Positions 8,324 through 16,549 of a stretch of DNA of 64,000 bases are shown piece after piece. Within the stretch, counting starts at the first letter, position 1. Every line of letters starts with the position of its first letter. The position numbers and the translations under genes were made by a program. The notes under the pieces were generated by a model, which was not told where the DNA came from, made no database searches, and worked only from the letters and a program-made list of their open reading frames with translations. Location: contig NZ_JACSQY010000004.1 in NCBI RefSeq assembly GCF_014836415.1, positions 48,294 to 112,293 of the forward strand, given 5' to 3'. The DNA comes from Sporosarcina gallistercoris (GTDB taxonomy: Bacteria > Bacillota > Bacilli > Bacillales_A > Planococcaceae).

Positions 8324-8395
8324 GCTTACTTCCCCCTTAGCACTCAGCGTCCCGACCTATCTCCAGAACTTTCTCCTTGATGAAACATAAAGATT

Positions 8396-8851
8396 TCAAT
8401 ACCGATAAAAACTCGTGCCATTTGGCAACACTTTCTTGATAACTGCAATGTCTCGATCCATAACATTTGGTAGGAAAACTTCTGTCCCCCAATGTCCCGA
8501 GTGAAATACAGCCAGCTGATCCTTAAATAAATTAACTGTAAACCACTTAAGATGTCCATCACTATTAATATGGTAAGTCACTAGATAATCTGCTATAGCT
8601 GGCGTTAGCTCAGTTTGAAAAATTGTCAAATTCGGTTCTTTTCTCATGTTAGAAAGATGAGCAGCACAAGACGTAAGCCCATCAATCGTTTCAACTTCAT
8701 CATCCCAGCAATGGATTTCTACCTTGTTAGATTGCTTTAGAAAGAATGACACTAACGATGTCCAGTAGTCATAATTTTTCTCAGGTGGTTCAGGAAAATC
8801 TGAATCGAGATCCGTATAAGTCGGTACATTAATGATCACATTACGATTCAT
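8396..8851 (-). CDS. Hypothetical protein, about 151 residues
   Basis: No family is recognised. The protein is soluble, acidic and rich in aromatic residues (EPPEKNYDYW near the N-terminus, HWGTEVFLPN near the C-terminus), with no signal peptide or membrane segment. The start at ATG 8851 is fixed by GGAGG 6 nt upstream; the longer open frame includes that ribosome site. Confidence 0.65.
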   Translation of the reverse strand: MNRNVIINVPTYTDLDSDFPEPPEKNYDYWTSLVSFFLKQSNKVEIHCWDDEVETIDGLTSCAAHLSNMRKEPNLTIFQTELTPAIADYLVTYHINSDGHLKWFTVNLFKDQLAVFHSGHWGTEVFLPNVMDRDIAVIKKVLPNGTSFYRY

Positions 8852-8888
8852 GTCAATCCTCCAGTCAGTCTGCTTGTTTGACAACTTT

Positions 8889-9094
8889 TTAAATGGCAAT
8901 TAAAATCTCCCTATTTTCATCGTGGCCACTTCTCGGTAACTCCCTAATAACGGGCAAAAAGAGGAGTATCAGTAGAGCCCCTATGTAGATCAATATCTCG
9001 GCTATTTGCTGTTCGCCGCTCCCTAACCAGCTAACAGAAGAAAGACTATATAACTAACTACATTCGTAATGATGTTCAGTTTTGTATTTATCAA
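8889..9094 (-). pseudogene. Frameshifted small membrane protein gene
   Basis: A TTG at 9094 with AAGGGAG upstream opens a frame encoding a hydrophobic segment (ITNVVSYIVFLLLAG) that hits TAG. A one-base frame change there continues into LGSGEQQIAEIL, then a second hydrophobic segment and a polar tail, with its stop at 8889. The second frame has no start codon of its own. Read through, it would be a two-helix membrane protein of about 68 residues. It could be a true pseudogene or a base error; this is my manual translation. Confidence 0.45.
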
Positions 9095-9167
9095 AATGAG
9101 CTCCCTTCAACGAGTAGCTGTTGACTTTCTAATACGTGAATTCTGTGATATGCACACTTCAGGGCGT

Positions 9168-9452
9168 TTAACCGCCAAACTCAAATCCGAACGCAACAAA
9201 CAAGAACATGGCTAGTTCAATGGCCCCCAAGACAAGCACTATGAGCGGAATCACTTTTTTAGATTCGTCTTCAAATACGGCACCTAGCGTCCCGGTCACT
9301 AAAAAGATCGGCCCAACAAGTATGCTTGAGATTAGTATGACCACGATTCCCAAAAGAGGGCTCGTGAAGATTAGAGTGATAACCGTAATGATTTGAATGA
9401 TGAAGATTATAAACATGGCAAATGCGATTCTACCGGCTATTGTGCTGGGCAT
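9168..9452 (-). CDS. Small integral membrane protein, 94 residues
   Basis: Three hydrophobic segments (about 8-32, 36-56 and 68-88) are separated by a short acidic loop (EDESKK). No family is recognised. GAGGAGG sits 6 nt before the ATG at 9452, which supports translation. About 200 nt of featureless AT-rich DNA separates it from the next gene upstream. Confidence 0.65.
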   Translation of the reverse strand: MPSTIAGRIAFAMFIIFIIQIITVITLIFTSPLLGIVVILISSILVGPIFLVTGTLGAVFEDESKKVIPLIVLVLGAIELAMFLFVAFGFEFGG

Positions 9453-9657
9453 GAAATCCTCCTCGATTTTCTAATTGTTTTCCTGAGTTCTTGAGAAAGC
9501 AGAATCCTTCTTCTCTTATGATGAGCAAGTTGTGCTTAACAGTAAAATCACATTAAGAAATTACGGTACAACAGGCACTCTTTCTTCATTTAAGATAAAG
9601 AACAAACTCAGGATGTGTATGCGATGCTCAAGTAAAAATACATAGAAAGCTCCCTAT

Positions 9658-10170
9658 CTACAAAGACACTCTATACTGGATTAACGCTGTATCAGCGCCT
9701 AAATAATACTCGCTACCCATCCTGCTGACTTCAAGAAAGCCCAGATTTTCCAACATTTTTCGTGATCGCCTATTGGTTTCGTGGGTTTCCGCAGTGAAAA
9801 CTGTGATCCCTAAATGCATGGACGCATACTCCATCATCCGTCTGCTTGCGCTATATCCAATTCCCATGCCCCATAATTCACTGTCACCAATGGCAATGCC
9901 GAGTTCCGCTGAATGATTTTCAATATGGGCCAAGTCTGCATATCCAATCAGTTGATGATCCAGTTCGATTCCCATGCGAAGGAAATCATCAGCTGTCTGA
10001 TTGACACAACGTAACCACCAGGAATGCAATTCTGGCTCCTTCCGATTTCGCTTCCATTCGTTAGCAGTGCAAAAAGTAACGTCCTTGCTCCATTTTAGAA
10101 CATATGCAAAGTCTTCTTTCGTTATTGGTCTGATTTGTACACGGTCATCAACTTCAGTTGCAGGAATCAT
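9658..10170 (-). CDS. GNAT family N-acetyltransferase (RimJ/RimL-like)
   Basis: A 170-residue acetyltransferase. An N-terminal RPITKEDFAYVLKW is followed by the acetyl-CoA site ELWGMGIGYSASRRM and the late motif ETHETNRRSRKMLENLGF, as in the RimJ/L subgroup that acetylates protein N-termini, amino acids or drugs. The substrate is unknown. GGAGG lies 6 nt before the ATG at 10170. Confidence 0.85.
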   Translation of the reverse strand: MIPATEVDDRVQIRPITKEDFAYVLKWSKDVTFCTANEWKRNRKEPELHSWWLRCVNQTADDFLRMGIELDHQLIGYADLAHIENHSAELGIAIGDSELWGMGIGYSASRRMMEYASMHLGITVFTAETHETNRRSRKMLENLGFLEVSRMGSEYYLGADTALIQYRVSL

Positions 10171-10246
10171 CGTTTACCTCCGTCTGCTCTGTTGTTCATC
10201 ATATCTTGTAACCGTTTCTTCTAGAATTGGCCGCGTTTGAAGCAAA

Positions 10247-10465
10247 TTACCATAACGGTTCGTCCTTGCCGCTCAATTTGATTTTTGAAAGGAGAAACGG
10301 AACAAATAGAAGACTCAAGTATCCTAACGTAAATAGTCTTTGTGTCTCGGCAGATACGTATTGTCGGTGACCGCAGTTACCACATTCTTTTCCCCTCTTT
10401 GAAAAACCAAGTGCAAGAACGTCTTTAACCTTCCACTTGTAATTACAATTTGCGCAGCGTGCCAT
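10247..10465 (-). CDS. Small protein with N-terminal zinc ribbon (TIGR04104-like CXXC-20-CXXC)
   Basis: A 72-residue protein. Two CxxC pairs (CANC at 4-7 and CGNC at 28-31) are 20 residues apart and form a probable zinc ribbon. A hydrophobic segment (LGYLSLLFVPFLLSKI) near the C-terminus may anchor it in the membrane. It matches the layout of the TIGR04104 putative zinc finger family, whose role is unknown. AAGGGGA precedes the ATG at 10465. Confidence 0.75.
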   Translation of the reverse strand: MARCANCNYKWKVKDVLALGFSKRGKECGNCGHRQYVSAETQRLFTLGYLSLLFVPFLLSKIKLSGKDEPLW

Positions 10466-10637
10466 ATAATCCCCTTCCTACTTTTAAAGCATCTGTGTAT
10501 GAAACAATTGAACAGTCTACTATGTTCAGCTGAAGACAACCGACTTGTAGTGGCGTAACAATCAGCATTGCCTGTTACACACTTTTACGTATCTTTCTGT
10601 AAAAGAAATAGTTCAACAAACGCGATTGTCCAATCAT

Positions 10638-11288
10638 CTATCCCGAACAAGAGAACACTTTATCAATCTCCGCACGATCATAATCCAAAATCCAGTCATT
10701 GAACTCCTCATACACCGAGTGTATTACCCCCGGTTCCGTTCCAAGCACATCACAGCCTCTATCGTCGTAGACATAGTAGATCGTCCCTTTCGTTTCATTC
10801 ACAAAATAGACGGGATAGTGGATAGAGGGTCTTTTACCCATATCCTGATTGCAGATCGCCTTCAGCAGTGCAGCATACCGAAAATCCGAACGACGGCATC
10901 TAAGACTGAACCGGTGGGTCCGGTAGATGCCGTCTTCATCATCTTCAGGATAGACGAAAGGACGGTTCTCGTGCTGCAGATGGCGCAAGACCGAGGTCGT
11001 ATTTACATACTTCGTAAAGACATTCAACTTCCGCTGCAACGCATACCCTTTTCCTAAATCGTGGGCGTCAGCTACAAGATAGAGCACATCTTGAGGCGCA
11101 TGCAGCGCTTCGAATAAATCGATTGCACGCCGATACACTCCTTGTAAATACCGTGGATTTTCATGAATACTGACAGTGCTCTCATCCACACCGAGTTCGA
11201 ACCGGATGCTCGCATCCCAAGAGTAAAACAGAGGCGAACGGAGCTCCAATCCCGGAAAATTCTTCAACATAAAATCATTCAGCTTCAT
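10638..11288 (-). CDS. DUF3885 domain-containing protein
   Basis: A 216-residue soluble protein. It fits the DUF3885 family of Firmicutes by its N-terminal FPGLELRSPLFYSW, the centre with RFSLRCRRSDFRY, and the C-terminal block YYVYDDRGCDV followed by YEEFNDWILDYDR. The function is unknown; similar proteins occur beside small DUF and immunity-like genes. GAGGTG precedes the ATG at 11288. The gene starts 29 nt after the upstream membrane protein gene, so it may be co-transcribed with it. Confidence 0.78.
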   Translation of the reverse strand: MKLNDFMLKNFPGLELRSPLFYSWDASIRFELGVDESTVSIHENPRYLQGVYRRAIDLFEALHAPQDVLYLVADAHDLGKGYALQRKLNVFTKYVNTTSVLRHLQHENRPFVYPEDDEDGIYRTHRFSLRCRRSDFRYAALLKAICNQDMGKRPSIHYPVYFVNETKGTIYYVYDDRGCDVLGTEPGVIHSVYEEFNDWILDYDRAEIDKVFSCSG

Positions 11289-11317
11289 TCATCGCACCTC
11301 TTTCAAGAATTAGCCTC

Positions 11318-11863
11318 TCAGACCACTCGTACCCTTGCAGAAAAACTGGCGACAAACACCAATTCCGCCGCCAGTAGGACAATCATCAAAAAGCTTGCAG
11401 CAGACGGTACGGTAAAGAAGAGAACGCAGGTTATAACCATCAGGATAAGCAACAGTCCAGGCACCTTTTCAAGACTCCCCACTTCCGGAAAAGCGGCATT
11501 CTCCTTACTTCGTACCGCCTCGAGCACTTCATGGAGAATATAAAAAACCATTGCCATTCCTACAACAGCAAGCAGAGTAAGAATTAGCGCTGTCATCGTG
11601 TTCACGCCGCCTGACAGCGGAATCGTCCGAATCGAATGTCCGGTGCCATTGAGTACAGCGAATCCGACACTATGGAGCACCATCACCAGTACGTAAGCCA
11701 ATAACCATCGCAATCCAGGAATCTCCGCCTTCAACTGATGGATCCCAATATAGATCAGCAAATATCCTGCAGCATTCGTGACATAGTAAAACACACCCGT
11801 GTCCAACAGCTGCAGATTCGTCTTCACAAAAACGAGCACTATTCCGAGAATGAACAGATTCAT
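11318..11863 (-). CDS. Multi-spanning membrane protein, about 181 residues
   Basis: About six hydrophobic segments and no recognised family. The start is set at ATG 11863 (MNLFILGIVLVF) because AGGGGGAG lies 5 nt upstream; the longer frame contains an unlikely polar N-terminus. It probably forms a pair with the downstream DUF3885 gene. Confidence 0.65.
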   Translation of the reverse strand: MNLFILGIVLVFVKTNLQLLDTGVFYYVTNAAGYLLIYIGIHQLKAEIPGLRWLLAYVLVMVLHSVGFAVLNGTGHSIRTIPLSGGVNTMTALILTLLAVVGMAMVFYILHEVLEAVRSKENAAFPEVGSLEKVPGLLLILMVITCVLFFTVPSAASFLMIVLLAAELVFVASFSARVRVV

Positions 11864-12078
11864 TGGCTCTCCCCCTATTCCTCCACCCAATACTCCGTGC
11901 AGTCCTGACTGCGTTGCGTAAACCGATAATCGATCCAAGCCTGCGGATCAATGCAAACGTTCCATAGACAATCTGTAGGATTGCATTCACTTAGTTCTCT
12001 GAATACCACTATTTGCAACAAAAAAATCCACAGGCGCTTACAGAATAATCAGCTACCATTTCTCCTAAGTTGAAAACA

Positions 12079-12303
12079 CTATCCGCGTAATTGGTAGCTC
12101 TCGACCAACTTTTTCATACTGAACAGCACCATTCCGATAAGAAGAGCAGCAAACAGCAGCGCCGATATGCTTCCTTCCCCGAACATGGAATAGAGTACGA
12201 CATCGAACGAAGGGAGGGCTGTTGCATTTAAGACAGGCAACCCTATGGCAGTTGCTAAAAGGCCGATTACAAACAGAGACATATTACGAAATCTTTTTAT
12301 CAT
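12079..12303 (-). CDS. Small membrane protein, about 74 residues
   Basis: Two hydrophobic segments (about 8-28 and 41-61) and a basic ends pattern (MIKRFRN, KKLVESYQLRG). No family is recognised. AAAGGAT about 8 nt before the ATG at 12303 is an acceptable ribosome site. The 215 nt between it and the next gene downstream hold nothing I can identify. Confidence 0.55.
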   Translation of the reverse strand: MIKRFRNMSLFVIGLLATAIGLPVLNATALPSFDVVLYSMFGEGSISALLFAALLIGMVLFSMKKLVESYQLRG

Positions 12304-12397
12304 ATGAACACATCCTTTCCACAATTTCACCATAATATCTCAGGTTAAATAACACTATTTTCAGACATTTGTTAATAGATTGAACGGCAGACATGTG

Positions 12398-12805
12398 TTA
12401 TTGATTGAATCTCCATTTGAATTTCCTGAACAGCCAGCTGCATAGACCGAAAATGATGCCGGCGGCTGTGAAGAATGCAGTAACAAGTGCGGATTGTTCC
12501 GAAAACAGCGCATGACTGCCGAAAGGTGCGAAGATTAGAAGTACTGGCAGGAATGAGACCAGAAGACATGCAACGGGAAAGAGAAAGAGTGCATTATGCT
12601 TGAAGCGGCGCGCAAGAAGGTAGACCACGGTAAAATAGACAGGAATCATGATCGAAAAAAACGCACTGCCCCAAAAGACAACCGTTCCTAATTCAGCTCC
12701 AATCGATTCGCGCCACAACAGCCGCAGCATCATGCTATACGACAGCAGTCCGCCGAGAAACGCCAGAATAGGCGTCAAAACTATGTAAATTGCTGTAATT
12801 GCCAT
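12398..12805 (-). CDS. Membrane protein, about 135 residues
   Basis: Four hydrophobic segments with a short basic C-terminus (FRKFKWRFNQ). No family is recognised. GAGGAGGG lies 6 nt before the ATG at 12805, which excludes a 14-residue extension. It starts 38 nt after the preceding small gene and may be co-transcribed with it. Confidence 0.62.
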   Translation of the reverse strand: MAITAIYIVLTPILAFLGGLLSYSMMLRLLWRESIGAELGTVVFWGSAFFSIMIPVYFTVVYLLARRFKHNALFLFPVACLLVSFLPVLLIFAPFGSHALFSEQSALVTAFFTAAGIIFGLCSWLFRKFKWRFNQ

Positions 12806-12843
12806 GCTCTTCCCTCCTCTATTGTTTAAAAGCCTCCCTATAG

Positions 12844-13020
12844 TCAAAGACTTCTGTTATTACTGCCATCTGAATGCTGTCCATTCTTTTTCAACGTTGT
12901 ATTGATGTTTATCAGAGCCATTAGAATGAACCCCAACATAATAAACGTAACGATTTCTCCAGTAAAAAAAGAGACAATTCCTAAAATCAAAGCATAAACC
13001 GAGTACCATTTATTCTCCAT
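12844..13020 (-). CDS. Small membrane protein, about 58 residues
   Basis: MENKWYSVYALILG starts two closely spaced hydrophobic segments, followed by a polar tail (KKNGQHSDGSNNRSL). AAGGAGAG about 8 nt upstream supports the ATG at 13020. A longer open frame to 13128 has no ribosome site. No family is recognised. Confidence 0.55.
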   Translation of the reverse strand: MENKWYSVYALILGIVSFFTGEIVTFIMLGFILMALININTTLKKNGQHSDGSNNRSL

Positions 13021-13232
13021 ATATCTTTCTCTCCTTGCTCTATGGATATTTGAAAAAATTATCTCATCACTAACTAAAAATTTACTTTTATTAGGTTTTT
13101 CTAAAGCAGAATAGTTTGGAGTTACCAACGTGCTGCTAACTTCTCTTTAGTTCGGTTAGCGCATTTAAAATAGACTGTGATGATCTTTTGCTAAAACTCG
13201 TTCCCCACGAGACACTATATATCCACTATTCT

Positions 13233-13577
13233 TCACTTCCCGACATACTTTCCTGCATTCACAGCTTTCCGATATTTCCCGTCTTCCTCGACAGCAATCA
13301 CTTCCTCGGACACTAATCCAGGTATGGCATAATACTTCGTCCCTTTCCGATACTTGTTCGAAAAGTTCCCTTGGTACTTCCCTTCTCGATCAGAGAAGGC
13401 TGTTACCTCTCCAACCTCTTCTCCGACGTCCGTCACATACTCATCGACAACTTCGTACTGATCGCCTTTCCAGACAACAAAATGGCTGTTCCAGTCAGCA
13501 CTGGAAGCTGAACAGGCTGCTAGCAGGAGAAGACCTGAGAAAAGAATCATTGAGTAAAAAGTACACTTCGATTTCAT
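13233..13577 (-). CDS. Small lipoprotein, about 114 residues
   Basis: A signal peptide with lipobox LAAC (Cys about residue 22) is followed by a small exported domain rich in Tyr, Val and Glu. No family is recognised. GGAGGGAA precedes the ATG at 13577. The protein should be anchored on the outer face of the membrane. Confidence 0.68.
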   Translation of the reverse strand: MKSKCTFYSMILFSGLLLLAACSASSADWNSHFVVWKGDQYEVVDEYVTDVGEEVGEVTAFSDREGKYQGNFSNKYRKGTKYYAIPGLVSEEVIAVEEDGKYRKAVNAGKYVGK

Positions 13578-13631
13578 TACATTCCCTCCAGTTCGAATCC
13601 GGCTCCTCAATCGCAGACCATAGGATACTAG

Positions 13632-13907
13632 TCAAGAAATTATTGCAAAAAGAAAATACAGAATCGCGACCACCATATACAGATGCCACATCTTCACATG
13701 CAGAGATGCGAGCTTTGCAGCCAGCCACTCATGTCTGATCAGTCGTCTTGCAGAAAACAGCAGACAGATAACAACTAGCAGAATTCCCACTTTCAAAGGT
13801 GTGCTACCGTCCATTCGCTTGATCCAAGGAACAGCCAGCAGAATCCAAAGAGAGGCGAGCAGGAATGTGTAGTCTTTCAGCCCCTTGTATTCGTCAGAAG
13901 AGTTCAT
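13632..13907 (-). CDS. Small membrane protein, 91 residues
   Basis: Three hydrophobic segments lie between a polar N-terminus (MNSSDEYKGLKDY) and a hydrophobic C-terminus. AAGGAGGTG before the ATG at 13907 is an excellent ribosome site, so the gene is probably real. No family is recognised. Confidence 0.62.
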   Translation of the reverse strand: MNSSDEYKGLKDYTFLLASLWILLAVPWIKRMDGSTPLKVGILLVVICLLFSARRLIRHEWLAAKLASLHVKMWHLYMVVAILYFLFAIIS

Positions 13908-13973
13908 ACCGCACCTCCTTGTCTTGCCAGTTACTTCACTGATCTTCCTGATTTTCAGTACAGGCTGTTTACG

Positions 13974-14402
13974 TCATCTAAATAGCTTTTTTACCAGTTC
14001 CACTACTACGAAATGCACAAGGGCACCGACTGCACCGTAGAGAGCCATAACAGGGATGGAGAACATATCACCGAACAGGACGGCACTAAGAAGACCGGCG
14101 ATACTACCAGCCCCCGTGTAAAGAAGGCTCTTGATCCACCGGGGGCTTTGTTTTGTTCTGACACTAGAATCGATATACAAGGAAACTGGAAAGGCTCCGA
14201 GAGCAAAAAACGGCAGCGAATAAAGCGCTGTTACGAAGACGGTCGGACCGAATCCCCAGGAGTCGTCATACATTGCCATTGAATATAACGCCAGACAAGC
14301 ACCGAAAAGAACGGGGGAGAGAAAGACCGCAAGCACATAGATCGCTAAGCGGTCGAAAACTCGTTTATAGGCTGTTGGAGATTCGTGATTGTGCAAGCTC
14401 AC
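13974..14402 (-). CDS. Membrane protein, 142 residues, GTG start
   Basis: Four hydrophobic segments and no recognised family. GGAGGTGG lies 6 nt before the GTG at 14402. It heads a run of small membrane and lipoprotein genes going left to 10638. The 173 nt upstream, to 14575, are AT-rich and show no gene. Confidence 0.6.
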   Translation of the reverse strand: MSLHNHESPTAYKRVFDRLAIYVLAVFLSPVLFGACLALYSMAMYDDSWGFGPTVFVTALYSLPFFALGAFPVSLYIDSSVRTKQSPRWIKSLLYTGAGSIAGLLSAVLFGDMFSIPVMALYGAVGALVHFVVVELVKKLFR

Positions 14403-14575
14403 TAAATTCCACCTCCCAAGAGTTTCAATGTTTTTTTAAAAATTAGGTAGCAGTTTCTATCTCCGCTCTTCTTTTATGAAGTTAATATCCTTACAGCATA
14501 GTTAAATAATAACAACCCTATTCTTTCACAATCTTGTTCCATTAATGCGCCCGCTGGTTGAAGAAATAGCTTATA

Positions 14576-14971
14576 TTACAGCGTCTCTAAAATCTCTTTG
14601 GCAATTTCATCAAGTTCTTCCCCGTGCTCATTTTGTGTAGGATTTTCGACAACTCTTGCTAAATACTCTTTAAACTGAATTTTTGACTCTGCCGGCAATT
14701 CAATTACTAAAAAGTGTAGAATATACCACTTCCAATTATCATCATCAGAATATAAAACATCTTGCACATGGGGAACAATCTCTTCTGGGAAGGTCAAAAG
14801 TATTTTCAACACACTTGGTGCCACTGGCCAATTTATATCTTGAATCCACTCGAGTAAACCTGGCAACAATTGTACTATTTTATCTCTACTCATTTTGCTA
14901 ATCATTTCCACACGCTCAGTATCATGCTTATGTCTAGGCAAAAGATCTTTAACACCTTCGATATGTATCAC
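14576..14971 (-). CDS. DUF5071 domain-containing protein
   Basis: A 131-residue soluble alpha-helical protein. It fits DUF5071: KDLLPRHKHD near the N-terminus, then WPVAPSVLKIL, the acidic DDDNWKWYILHFLV and a C-terminal helix. The function is unknown. The start is a GTG at about 14971 with GAGGA only 2 nt away, so the true start is uncertain, although the family N-terminus begins just here. A 27-bp piece of this gene recurs with two changes at 21261-21287. Confidence 0.7.
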   Translation of the reverse strand: MIHIEGVKDLLPRHKHDTERVEMISKMSRDKIVQLLPGLLEWIQDINWPVAPSVLKILLTFPEEIVPHVQDVLYSDDDNWKWYILHFLVIELPAESKIQFKEYLARVVENPTQNEHGEELDEIAKEILETL

Positions 14972-14984
14972 TTCCTCAGATTTT

Positions 14985-15176
14985 CATGTATGTCTCAAAA
15001 CTTTTTCTTGATTTTTATAGCACCAACTTAGCCAATAATTAAAGGGATCGCTAATCCTTGTTAAAGAACTTGTACGCATGTTGATGTGGAAGCAATCTTC
15101 AAACTTGTCACTATTTAATATCCATTTTCAATACTTACTTGGAATTCACTCTAACTAAATGGCCTTTATGTAGATC
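14985..15176 (-). pseudogene. Decayed gene remnant, unknown family
   Basis: Reading the minus strand by hand gives a protein-like stretch (DLHKGHLVRVNSK), an interrupted junction with a stop and a frame change, and then about 47 open residues containing FHINMRTSSLTRIS and DPFNYWLSWCYKNQ before a stop at 14985. No start codon or ribosome site serves the second part. Codon use and composition look coding, so I read it as the tail of a dead gene. Confidence 0.4.
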
Positions 15177-15216
15177 ATGCTAATACCTTCTTTTAGAATC
15201 GCGCCTTTTTAATCAA

Positions 15217-15780
15217 TTAGCTTTTGCATTCTGTTTGTAAATACCATTTTAAGAAGACTTCTTTTTTTACAACGTTTAATATACAAGGGGAACCAACATC
15301 AGATTCTAGTTTCTTATGTTCATCTAAATACTCATTTTGGACTTCAATCTTCATAAATGGGAGCTTTTCTTGGGATTTAATAGATCGTATATTAGAAATT
15401 TTAGCGCCCGCAAACACATAGTCCAAATTCAATTCCGTAAATGCTTTATATAAGATTTCTTTTTTTGCTAATAAATTATAGCCTTGTCCCCAATATGGAC
15501 GCCCTAACCAAGTACCGATATGACTAGTTTTATTGGTATTATCAATGTCCTTTAGTGTTATTACCCCAATTAAATTTCCGCTTTCATCAAGGATAACTCT
15601 TGAATACTGCTTTCCCAGTTTCTCTTGTTCCTGAATAAACTTGATAAAACCTACAGTTCCTTCAAGTGAAGTTTGATCATCAGTAAGCCCTAATGCGTCT
15701 TTTACTTGAGGTGCTGACGAAAGTAATGACATTGATTTCGCAAAAAACTCACTATGTGGAACTAATGAAATTCCGGACAT
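15217..15780 (-). CDS. GNAT family N-acetyltransferase
   Basis: A 187-residue acetyltransferase of the RimJ/RimL-like group. ESGNLIGVITLKDID forms the core strands, and GTWLGRPYWGQGYN holds the acetyl-CoA loop, in which RPYWGQGY replaces the usual RGxGxG/A. The substrate is unknown. GGGGGG lies 6 nt before the ATG at 15780. The gene is more AT-rich than its neighbours outside this region. Confidence 0.8.
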   Translation of the reverse strand: MSGISLVPHSEFFAKSMSLLSSAPQVKDALGLTDDQTSLEGTVGFIKFIQEQEKLGKQYSRVILDESGNLIGVITLKDIDNTNKTSHIGTWLGRPYWGQGYNLLAKKEILYKAFTELNLDYVFAGAKISNIRSIKSQEKLPFMKIEVQNEYLDEHKKLESDVGSPCILNVVKKEVFLKWYLQTECKS

Positions 15781-15890
15781 ACATATCCCCCCAAAACACT
15801 ATTAATAATTGAATCCCTATCAAACACATTGGCCTATCGAAGAGTAAATCTTATTCCAAGACTGCACTCTTCCAAAGCCTAAAGGGCTTT

Positions 15891-16330
15891 TCAATATTCA
15901 ACTACATTTAACCATTGGCCATCAGGACCAATAGTTATATGAGAAATCTGATTTGATTCAAATACTTTATAAATATCTATATTTTTCTTATTTATGTCAT
16001 TTAATAGCTTGGAGACGTCAGTTTCAGAGAATATTAAGAAATCTATTGTTGAAGATTTTAAGTAAAAATCAAAAATATAATGTTTATTTACATCTTTCAT
16101 ATACCCTAAAAAACCTATAGTTCTAGGGAAAATATGTAATAAAGGTAAGGGGAATTTCTTTAAAGTAATAAAATCGTTAGACAATCGATTAAGAAGCTCA
16201 TTATCCCATTCAGGATGATTGCATAAATAAAGCATTCTTTCTTGAAAACCCTATTAAATACATCAATGAACTCTTGCTCACCGATTTCCTAGTCAAGTAA
16301 TATTTGTCTTACTTTTGGAATGCTATCCAT
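15891..16330 (-). pseudogene. Disrupted gene of unknown function (nonsense codon plus frameshift)
   Basis: AAGGGG followed by the ATG at 16330 opens MDSIPKVRQILLD, which meets TAG. The same frame then continues as EIGEQEFIDVFNRVFKK. After a frame change it joins an open frame of 114 residues (ATG 16235, stop 15891) beginning LYLCNHPEWDNELLNRL. That downstream frame has no ribosome site of its own. The TAG could come from CAG by one transition. The intact protein would be about 145 residues; its family is not recognised. Alternatively, the 114-residue frame alone may be expressed. Confidence 0.5.
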
Positions 16331-16485
16331 AAGACTCATCCCCTTGTCAGCTAAAGATATTTGTATAAGTTCGTTTACATCGTAGCACTTATTCAACAAC
16401 TGCTCCCAATTGCATTAATCATTTCTATCTGGTCTCATTACCAGCACGATACCTGCTATTGCACTTAATGTACAGCGCATGCGTA

Positions 16486-16525
16486 AGAAACAAACATGAA
16501 CGTTTAAACAATCATGTTTGTTTGT
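16486..16525 (-). terminator. Probable terminator of the acyl-CoA ligase gene
   Basis: AAACAAACATGA (16488-16499) pairs perfectly with TCATGTTTGTTT (16512-16523) around a 12-nt loop. The minus strand continues with a weak T-rich tail. The region from 16331 to 16485 shows no gene. Confidence 0.5.
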
Positions 16526-16549
16526 TGCATACCTCTTTCTAAAACTACT

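Noticed and set aside
14109..14153. AGCCCCCG ... CGGGGGCT followed by TTGTTTT, resembling a plus-strand terminator
   Set aside because: It lies inside a minus-strand coding sequence, has a 27-nt loop, and no plus-strand gene precedes it.
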